A stretch of 64,000 bases of DNA from Triglochin maritima (taxonomy: Eukaryota > Streptophyta > Magnoliopsida > Alismatales > Juncaginaceae): positions 30,733,621-30,797,620 of the forward strand of contig OY821784.1 in assembly GCA_963682175.1 (NCBI GenBank), in the 5' to 3' direction. The notes under the pieces were generated by a model that was given only the letters and a program-made list of their open reading frames with translations, was not told where the DNA came from and searched no databases. Positions 55,802 through 64,000 of this stretch are shown here, piece by piece (the stretch's first letter is position 1; each line of letters starts with the position of its first letter). Made by a program: the position numbers and the translations under genes.

Positions 55802-57454
55802 TCAAGCTCCTACAAGTGTAGATTTAGGTACCCAAACAACTTTGGGTCCTTGAACATTAGCTTTTGGGATCCAAACCATTTTGGCTTTGGGTGCCCACAC
55901 ACTTGAGGAACTAGACTTAACAAATAAATGCTTGCCATTTAAGGTAGTATGAGATACATGGTTTTTCAAATGCACATTGTATCCTAAACCATGTTTAGCT
56001 AATGATTGTATTTGACTACTCAAAAGCATATCAAGCATTTTTGTTCCTTTAGTGAACATTTCAAGATCTTTTCTTAATTGCATATTTGAAGCTTTAAGAT
56101 CTACATGTTCATCAATAATGGGTGTTTTACTTAGACTAGCAAGTGATGATTCGTTTGATTCAAGTCTAGCAATCACCTCATTCTTTTCATTCATGATTAA
56201 TTCAATTTGGCATTTGAGATCATTTATAGTTTTTCTAGCATTTTTGTTCTTTTCACAAATGATCTCATATTGTTTAACTAAATCATGAAATGCATTTTGT
56301 AGCTCATCATGTGTATATGATTCATCATTAGCATTAGAGTTAGAGCTAGCACTAGAATATGATTTACTTGAACATGAATTACTTCTAGTGGAATAAGATT
56401 TAGAGGAGTTAGAAGCTACCTCACTTTGTTCATCTTCAATGGCCATGAAGCATGAATGTGCAACCTCTCTTCTACTTTGCAAGGAAGAGGATGATGATGA
56501 TGGAGATGAAGAGTCATCCCAAGTGGCTTTGTGAGCTTCCTCCTTCCTTTCTTTCCTCTTACTCTTCTCCTTTTCTCTTCTCCTCTCTCTTCTCTCATTT
56601 TTCTTCTCCCTCTCTTTTCTCTCATTTTCGCTCTCCTCCCTCTCTTTTTCTCTTTTCACACTTCTTCTACCTCTTATTTCATTCTTTTCTCCCTTATCCC
56701 TCTTGACGTATTTGAAGAAGTCTTGGGCAAGGACCTCAATGTCCTCTTCTTCCACCCTCATTGGCTCATCAAAATTTGCATGTAATGCCACCACGGAGTT
56801 TTTCTTTGAAGCTTCCTTCTCTCTTCGATGACTCAATTGGAGCTCATAGGCCATGAGATTTCCAATGAGTTCCTCCATCTTCAATTTTGAAAGATCGTGC
56901 GATTCTTCGATTGCCACGACCTTGTCTTCCCAATCGTTGCTCAATGACCGGAGGAATTTTCGAGTCATCTCTCCTTCATTTATCCTTCTTCCAAGAATCA
57001 AAAGAGAGTTAGTGATATCGGTGAAGCAAGTGTTCATGTCTCTTATGTTCTCACCGATTTGCATAGAAAATATTTCATATTTATGCATGAGAAGACTAAC
57101 CCTAGTTTCTTTAGTTTTACTATCACCCTCATGATGCATTTGTAACATATGCCATATTTCATTTGCACTTTCACAACCCCTAATTCTATTGTATTCTCCC
57201 TCATTAAGGCCACAATAAAGAATGTTCATAATTTTAGAGTTCATTTCAATTTCTTTCATTTGAGCCCTAGATAGAGAATCTAAATCATCTTCATTTGGGG
57301 CTATGTATGGATTTTGAATAAACTTCCAATACTTAAGGTCATTTGATATTAAAAAGATTTTCATTCTATTTTTCCAATAATCATAATTTGACCCATTAAG
57401 CAAAGGAGGCCTTGTGGTGCATAAACCCTCTAAGTGATTAGATGTTGAAGCCAT
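55802..57454 (-). CDS. gag: Copia gag-like protein, unit 6
   Basis: 550 codons, intact. Shares Met in EPMRVEEE with unit 1. Private Val in RRSVKREKE. Confidence 0.9.
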   Translation of the reverse strand: MASTSNHLEGLCTTRPPLLNGSNYDYWKNRMKIFLISNDLKYWKFIQNPYIAPNEDDLDSLSRAQMKEIEMNSKIMNILYCGLNEGEYNRIRGCESANEIWHMLQMHHEGDSKTKETRVSLLMHKYEIFSMQIGENIRDMNTCFTDITNSLLILGRRINEGEMTRKFLRSLSNDWEDKVVAIEESHDLSKLKMEELIGNLMAYELQLSHRREKEASKKNSVVALHANFDEPMRVEEEDIEVLAQDFFKYVKRDKGEKNEIRGRRSVKREKEREESENERKEREKKNERRERRREKEKSKRKERKEEAHKATWDDSSSPSSSSSSLQSRREVAHSCFMAIEDEQSEVASNSSKSYSTRSNSCSSKSYSSASSNSNANDESYTHDELQNAFHDLVKQYEIICEKNKNARKTINDLKCQIELIMNEKNEVIARLESNESSLASLSKTPIIDEHVDLKASNMQLRKDLEMFTKGTKMLDMLLSSQIQSLAKHGLGYNVHLKNHVSHTTLNGKHLFVKSSSSSVWAPKAKMVWIPKANVQGPKVVWVPKSTLVGA

Positions 57455-57507
57455 GCTAAAATTATGGTAAAGTAATGAAATTTAGCTAACAAGGCTCTGA
57501 TACCAAA

Positions 57508-58998
57508 TGTAGGATCGTGTGAGTTATGGGTCCACTAATCACTATTAATCTAATCCCTAACTAATCAAACAATAAACGCAGCGGAAACAAATTTAAAAAC
57601 TAGTAGGGAAATAACATGCAAACCACAAAGAGACTCAGCGTTTTTATAGAGGTTCAGCACCCCACCCGGGTCCTAGTCCTCTCTTGTAAGCTCCGCTCGA
57701 CTCCGCGAGCTCCGTCTACGTCTTCACTAACCACTCCCCGTTCCGGGCCGGGAGAGAACGCCTTTACACCACAAGCAACGCGAACAACCCTCGCTTGCTT
57801 GAATTCTTCCTCTCACAATCCGAGAGGGACACTTCGGGCTTTCACCGAAGTCCTTGCTTCTTTTGACAACACTTGTAACTGAGTGGGATTCACTCTCTAA
57901 TTGAGCACACTTTGAGTAGGATGAGTAATTGATCAAGTGTGTGAAGTTTAGGCTTATAGAGTGTAGAAATGGGAGCTTTGAGGATTGAGGTTTCTCTCTT
58001 AATGAGTTGGGACAATTGGAGTTGGAGAGTTGTGTTAACAACATGTCTTGATCCTCTATTTATAAGCTCCTAAAGATTTCTAGCCGTTTGGACAAGATTT
58101 GATTGGGTTTTGTGCAAGATACACAAGGCAGAAAATCGGGCTGCAAATCTGTCCAGAACCGGTCGACCGAAACTACTAAACCGGTCGACCGTTCACTTGA
58201 TTTCAAGGAGAACGGTCGAACAAATAAATATTCGGTCGGACAAACGAGCTAGAACTTAACTCTACTTAAGTGAATCGGTCGAACCAAAGTATGGTGCGGT
58301 CGACCGTTCAGGGGATTCGGTTGAGACAAAGGTGAAACGGTCGAACGAAGATATGTCGACCGATAGCAGGGAATTTTGTTCATGTTCAACCGGTCGACCG
58401 AATCAAGGTCATCGTTCGACCGGTTACCGAATGTATTTTGGGGTTAAGTTTGTTTTATACGAATACGACCGTTATATGAATACGACAAGGAAAACGACCA
58501 TATTAAAATCCGGGATCGGTCGACCGAAAAGGTAGAACCGGTCGACCGGTAGAGTTCGGTAAAATCACTGTGGAGAGTCTGTTATAAACCGGTCGAACTG
58601 AGAACTGGTTCGGTCGACCGGTTCACACAGGAAATCTGGGTTTAGGTTTTAAGTGATTTCCGACTAAGGTTTGGGTGATCTAATGAAGTCCAAATTAGGT
58701 GAAATTTTGTGTGTGACTTCTCTAAGGAACCTAGTGTGTATGTGATAAGTTTTTAGCTATTGTATGCTCAATTTACACATGTTCCTAAGACTCAAAATAA
58801 AATCAAGATTACAAGTCTTGATATAGCTTTATTACAAATCTTGACTTGATTTCCTTCCTTCCATGAGTCTTGATCACCTGTAGAGGTTAGCACATGCAAT
58901 ATATATGCAATGCAATATGTGTGCTACTCTACATTACTTATGATTAAGATTAGGTTGATTAAATCATCAAAACAAGGATTACGGCCAAAAAGCCAACA
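57508..58998 (-). repeat. Copia array LTR 7
   Basis: Shares gcgtttttatag plus ggttcagcac with LTR 2 only. Confidence 0.95.
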
Positions 58999-59620
58999 AT
59001 CTCCCCCTTTTTGATGATGGCAACCTATATCTTAATACTTGAAATTTTTAAATGTAAACTATGCATATAAATGCTCCCCCTATGGATGTGCATAGTTTTT
59101 GTTCAATTGTAGCCAATTTTCAAGTAACTCCCCTTTAATTATCTCTCCCCCTTTGACATCCATCAAAAACAAAAATAATTATGACTTTAAGCATAGAATT
59201 TGGATGTCTTGTAGTGAAGTTGCTCCCCCTAAATTTTGCACTTCATTACTCTAATAAAAGATATATCATTTAAGCTCCCCTATCAATAAGGCTAGATGGA
59301 AACTATGAGTATGATTCTAGTTAAGTTCAATTTAGTTTCAATTTAAGCCTTATTCTAACATCCATTTACAATATGACATTTAAAATCAATGGATGTGATA
59401 TATGATTTGCAATGAATAGGGTTAATGATTTTCAATGAATTGAACACTAAGGATATGACAATTAAGCATATAAAACTAGATTAAAGCTAATTTAACATGA
59501 ATTGTATAGATAGGAATTTTATACCAATGTTGAATTCGAATTTAGCTCCAATCTCATTTGGTGATGCAACCGGATTTGAATTTGACTCTTGAGCTCACCC
59601 GGTCACCACCAATTTCCTCT

Positions 59621-61273
59621 TCAAGCTCCTACAAGTGTAGATTTAGGTACCCAAACAACTTTGGGTCCTTGAACATTAGCTTTTGGGATCCAAACCATTT
59701 TGGCTTTGGGTGCCCACACACTTGAGGAACTAGACTTAACAAATAAATGCTTGCCATTTAAGGTAGTATGAGATACATGGTTTTTCAAATGCACATTGTA
59801 TTCTAAACCATGTTTAGCTAATGATTGTCTTTGACTACTCAAAAGCATATCAAGCATTTTTGTTCCTTTAGTGAACATTTCAAGATCTTTTCTTAATTGC
59901 ATATTTGAAGCTTTAAGATCTACATGTTCATCAATAATGGGTGTTTTACTTAGACTAGCAAGTGATGATTCGTTTGATTCAAGTCTAGCAATCACCTCAT
60001 TCTTTTCATTCATGATTAATTCAATTTGGCATTTGAGATCATTTATAGTTTTTCTAGCATTTTTGTTCTTTTCACAAATGATCTCATATTGTTTAACTAA
60101 ATCATGAAATGCATTTTGTAGCTCATCATGTGTATATGATTCATCATTAGCATTAGAGTTAGAGCTAGCACTAGAATATGATTTACTTGAACATGAATTA
60201 CTTCTAGTGGAATAAGATTTAGAGGAGTTAGAAGCTACCTCACTTTGTTCATCTTCAATGGCCATGAAGCATGAATGTGCAACCTCTCTTCTACTTTGCA
60301 AGGAAGAGGATGATGATGATGGAGATGAAGAGTCATCCCAAGTGGCTTTGTGAGCTTCCTCCTTCCTTTCTTTCCTCTTACTCTTCTCCTTTTCTCTTCT
60401 CCTCTCTCTTCTCTCATTTTTCTTCTCCCTCTCTTTTCTCTCATTTTCGCTCTCCTCCCTCTCTTTTTCTCTTTTCTCACTTCTTCTACCTCTTATTTCA
60501 TTCTTTTCTCCCTTATCCCTCTTGAGGTATTTGAAGATGTCATGGGCAAGGACCTCAATGTCCTCTTCTTCCACCCTCCTTGGCTCATCAAAATTTGCAT
60601 GTAATGCCACCACGGAGTTTTTCTTTGAAGCTTCCTTCTCTCTTCGATGACTCAATTGGAGCTCATAGGCCATGAGATTTACAATGAGTTCCTCCATCTT
60701 CAATTTTGAAAGATCGTGCGATTCTTCGATTGCCACGACCTTGTCTTCCCAATCGTTGCTCAATGACCGGAGGAATTTTCAAGTCATCTCTCCTTCATTT
60801 ATCCTTCTTCCAAGAATCAAAAGAGAGTTAGTGATATCGGTGAAGCGAGTGTTCATGTCGCTTATGTTCTCACCGATTTGCATAGAAAATATTTCATATT
60901 TATGCATGAGAAGACTAACCCTAGTTTCTTTAGTTTTACTATCACCCTCATGATGCATTTGTAACCTATGCCATATTTCATTTGCACTTTCACAACCCCT
61001 AATTCTATTGTATTCTCCCTCATTAAGGCCACAATAAAGAATGTTCATAATTTTAGAGTTCATTTCAATTTCTTTCATTTGAGCCCTAGATAGAGAATCT
61101 AAATCATCTTCATTTGGGGGTATGTATGGATTTTGAATAAACTTCCAATACTTAGGGTGATTTGATATTAAAAAGATTTTCATTCTATTTTTCCAATAAT
61201 CATAATTTGACCCATTAAGCAAAGGAGGCCTTGTGGTGCATAAACCCTCTAAGTGATTAGATGTTGAAGTCAT
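59621..61273 (-). pseudogene. gag: Copia gag-like protein, unit 7, with nonsense codon
   Basis: Same frame as the other units, but a TGA at 60779-60781 replaces CGA (MTRKF becomes MT stop), leaving a 164-residue product. This is the most divergent copy: MTSTSNH start, NHPKYWKF, YIPPNED, IWHRLQ, ENISDMNTRF, AHDIFKYLKRD, HGLEYN. As the 5'-most unit on the coding strand it probably keeps features of the original insertion. Confidence 0.9.
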
Positions 61274-61326
61274 GCTAAAATTACGGTAAAGTAATGAAAT
61301 TTAGCTAACAAGGCTCTGATACCAAA

Positions 61327-62817
61327 TGTAGGATCGTGTGGGTTATGGGTCCACTAATCACTATTAATCTAATCCCTAACTAATCAAACAATAAACGCAG
61401 CGGAAACAAATTTAAAAACTAGTAGGGAAATAACATGCAAACCACAAAGAGACTCAGCGTTTTTATAGAGGTTCGGCACCCCACCCAGGTCCTAGTCCTC
61501 TCTTGTAAGCTCCGCTCGACTCCGCGAGCTCCGCCTACATCTTCACTAACCACTCCCCGTTCCGGGCCGGGAGAGAACGTCTTTACACCACAAGCAACGC
61601 GAACAACCCTCGCTTGCTTGAATTCTTCCTCTCACAATCCGAGAGGGACACTTCGGGCTTTCACCGAAGTCCTTGCTTCTTTTGACAACACTTGTAACTG
61701 AGTGGGATTCACTCTCTAATTGAGCACACTTTGAGTAGGATGAGTAATTGATCAAGTATGTGAAGTTTAGGTTTATAGAGTGTAGAAATGGGAGCTTTGA
61801 GGATTGAGGTTTCTCTCTTAATGAGTTGGGACAATTGGAGTTGGAGAGTTGTGTTAACAACATGTCTTGATCCTCTATTTATAAGCTCCTAAAGATTTCT
61901 AGCCGTTTGGACAAGATTTGATTGGGTTTTTTGCAAGATACACAAGGCAGAAAATCGGGCTGCAAATCTGTCCAGAACCGGTCGACCGAAACTACTAAAC
62001 CGGTCGACCGTTCACTTGATTTCAAGGAGAACGGTCGAACAAATAAATATTCGGTCGGACAAACGAGCTAGAGCTTAACTCTACTTAAGTGAATCGGTCG
62101 AACCAAAGTATGATGCGGTCGACCGTTCAGGGGATTCGGTTGAGACAAAGGTGAAACGGTCGAACGAAGATATGTCGACCGATAGCAGGGAATTTTGTTC
62201 ATGTTCAACCGGTCGACCGAATCAAGGTCATCGTTCGACCGGTTACCGAATGTATTTTGGGGTTAAGTTTGTTTTATACGAATACGACCGTTATATGAAT
62301 ACGACAAGGAAAACGGCCATATTAAAATCCGGGATCGGTCGACCGAAAAGGTAGAACCGGTCGACCGGTAGAGTTCGGTAAAATCACTGTGGAGAGTCTG
62401 TTATAAACCGGTCGAACTGAGAACTGGTTCGGTCGACCGGTTCACACAGGAAATCTGGGTTTAGGTTTTAAGTGATTTCCGACTAAGGTTTGAGTGATCT
62501 AATGAAGTCCAAATTAGGTGAAATTTTGTGTGTGACTTCTCTAAGGAACCTAGTGTGTATGTGATAAGTTTTTAGCTATTGTATGCTCAATTTACACATG
62601 TTCCTAAGACTCAAAATAAAATCAAGATTACAAGTCTTCATATAGCTTTATTACAAATCTTGACTTGATTTTCTTCCTTCCATGAGTCTTGATCACCTGT
62701 AGAGGTTAGCACATGCAATATATATGCAATGCAATATGTGTGCTACTCTACATTACTTATGATTAAGATTAGGTTGATTAAATCATCAAAACAAGGATTA
62801 CGGCCAAAAAGCCAACA
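61327..62817 (-). repeat. Copia array LTR 8 (rightmost, 5' end of the array)
   Basis: Shares its diagnostic variants with LTR 1 and not with LTRs 2 to 7: gtgggttatg, cacccaggtcc, gagaacgtcttt, aaacggccat, gtcttcatatag. Private: ctacatcttc and gatcaagtatg. Confidence 0.95.
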
Positions 62818-62822
62818 ATATG
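62818..62822. repeat. Target site duplication atatg, right of the tandem array
   Basis: Partner of gtatg at 34588-34592, one mismatch. Confidence 0.7.
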
Positions 62823-62925
62823 TGTGTCATGCATGGAATGTGTTTGACCCAATTTAATTGTGATTAAGATTAGATTAATGATATAATCAAAATTAACATG
62901 ATTAAGACCTAACTAAAAGCCAACA
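62823..62925 (-). repeat. Host LTR, last segment
   Basis: Continues the diverged LTR beyond the array: tgtgattaagattag, atataatcaaaatt, and a terminal aaaagccaaca at 62915-62925, matching tatgattaagattag and aaaaagccaaca of the array LTRs. Confidence 0.75.
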
Positions 62926-63484
62926 AGACAAAGATAGTTTCTCTAGAAGAGCCATGGGTTCACTCTATAAGCACCTTAATTTTGAAAAGGTTATAGGTTT
63001 TGGTTCTTCCTCTCTGGAAAAACATGTATGAGTCTATAGTTTATCTTTCCCAATAAAGTGGAGGACTCAAAATCATTGACTATAGCCTTCTCACAAAGGA
63101 AAATAAAAACTATGAGTTTTGGTTTAACACCTTGTAAATCACCTAGGCTAGAAAGTTTTATAATAAATAATTAGGATTGTAAATGAACGGTTCACAGGCG
63201 GGTTAATGACTTACCTATACCCATAATTGTCTACTTATAAGGTTCACGGTTAAAATGTTTTTTATTTTACCTCTACTCATGACCCTACCCATCCTATTTA
63301 AGTAAACTATTTATGACGGGTAAATGATTATATTGTTAAAACTTAATGAATACTAAAATGATTTTTATATTACCCACTTACAACCCTACTTATAATATAG
63401 TTTTCTGATACTGGACTCACCGTTAAACACCAAGTTAATGGAACCATTGTTCCTAGTGGAAGTGTAAAGGAACTTTATTCCCTT
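62926..63484. other. AT-rich intergenic DNA
   Basis: No gene or domain seen. It is the left flank of the MULE terminus at 63485. The predicted 9-bp duplication half is tattccctt (63476-63484). Confidence 0.5.
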
Positions 63485-64000
63485 GGAAAATGATTTATGA
63501 ACGCAGCGCGTCACGGACGCGCTCTACGTGGACATCCATGTCAGCCCTTACGTGGCCAAGGCATGAATGTTTTTTTGTTTTTTCTTCCTGATGTCCACTC
63601 AAATCACATTAAATGCGTTTCAACTCAGCACGTTCTCTCTCTCCACCCAAATACAAATATGATGACACTCTTTCTTTCTTCTTCATTCTTTCTCTCCAGA
63701 ATAAATCACCATTTCGAGCAAGATATTAGGTCGAAGAAGCGTCTGATGCCGACTCTCAGGATTCTTCACAGCGTAAGCAGCGTGAATGGGACGGTGCGAA
63801 GACTTCCCGATGTTCTTGTCAGCGTTAGCATCGTGATTGTGACGATCCGGTGGTGAAGACTTCGCACCACAACATCTTTGCTGCATTGTTGGGGTAAAAT
63901 ATACAGTGGGAGGTTTGTTGAGTTTGTGCGGGGGCGGCAGGGGGCGGCAGCCCCTGCGGGGGACGTGAGTCCCCCCCCCGCAAAGCGAGCGGACAGAGGG
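63485..64000. mobile_element. Terminus of a third MULE (MULE C), cut by the window edge
   Basis: Begins ggaaaatgat, exactly as MULE B. It is followed by gcgcgtcacggacgcgc (63506-63522) and ctctacgtgg, like the protease-side ends of A and B (cttacgtgg). About 120 bp in, attaaatgcgtttcaactcag resembles the transposase-side leaders: cattaatgcgtctcaaatca in B, and cattaaatgcatctcaaatca on - in A. The transposase is therefore expected downstream on +. No FAR1 domain is reached inside the window. Confidence 0.72.
63928..63983. repeat. GC-rich foldback sequence at the window end
   Basis: gcgggggcggcag, ggggcggcagcccc and gggggacgtgagtccccc give nested inverted repeats in an otherwise AT-rich region. 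The composition resembles GC-rich stem-loop text found in some plant LTRs, so another element may start here inside MULE C. Confidence 0.4.

Larger units (their letters stand above)
34593..62817 (-). mobile_element. Head-to-tail array of a non-autonomous Copia element: 8 LTRs, 7 internal regions
   Basis: 28,225 bp with a period of 3,819 bp (3,820 for the unit starting at LTR 5). Each LTR is 1,491 bp and starts tgtagg and ends ccaaca on +, that is TG...CA on -. Each internal region is 2,328 bp and holds a tRNA-Met primer site, one 550-codon gag-like frame on -, about 620 bp of non-coding DNA, and a polypurine tract. Neighbouring units share LTRs. Units are nearly identical, with a few private differences each. 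No polymerase is present. The likely origin is one insertion followed by repeated unequal recombination between LTRs. Confidence 0.95.

Noticed and set aside
59621..60763. Unit 7 gag read as two separate genes
   Set aside because: Both parts are in one frame, separated only by a TGA that is CGA in all other units.

Overview
The window is transposon-dense nuclear DNA of a flowering plant, probably a eudicot. The evidence is spliced, intron-bearing Mutator-like (MULE) genes, FAR1/FRS-type transposases, plant mobile domain (PMD) proteins, a Gypsy element primed by a tRNA-Asp-like site, and Copia elements primed by initiator tRNA-Met. I see no convincing single-copy host gene and no tRNA or rRNA gene. 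Nearly all of it is transposons inserted in or beside other transposons.

Left third (1310-28180): two related MULEs in opposite orientation, with borders that can be placed to the base. Element A (1310-18644) is flanked by the 9-bp duplication tatatatta; element B (20141-28180) by ttcccactt. Each carries the same convergent gene pair: a FAR1-domain/MULE/SWIM transposase, and a PMD/coiled-coil/Ulp1-like (C48) cysteine protease gene. Both genes in both copies are damaged. B's protease is closest to intact: one frameshift, one in-frame TAG, and the catalytic DCG kept. A's protease has Tyr in place of the catalytic Cys. Each element has three short-period tandem arrays at equivalent places: one protease intron, one transposase intron, and the gap between the gene 3' ends. 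The arrays share a core reading gttcNNNNtaagt, keep a fixed orientation relative to the genes, and have element-specific units (21 bp in A, 22 bp in B). A recent Athila-like gag-protease element (7778-15250, TSD ggtac) splits the last exon of A's transposase.

Middle (28190-34592): older debris. It includes a FAR1-related exon fragment, a diverged LTR with ggtcgac motifs, a Copia reverse transcriptase pseudogene, and a solo LTR (32766-34441, TSD ctcaa) inside another diverged LTR.

Right half (34593-62817): a head-to-tail array of one non-autonomous Copia element, made of eight 1.49-kb LTRs alternating with seven 2.33-kb gag-only internal regions (period 3819 bp). The whole array is flanked by a near-perfect 5-bp duplication (gtatg/atatg) and sits inside a diverged relative of its own LTR, whose end resumes at 62818-62925. 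Outer LTRs 1 and 8 share variants absent from the six inner ones, as expected if one insertion was amplified internally. Each LTR holds about seven perfect cggtcgaccg palindromes just upstream of its TATA box.

Right edge (63485-64000): the terminus of a third related MULE, which runs out of the window.
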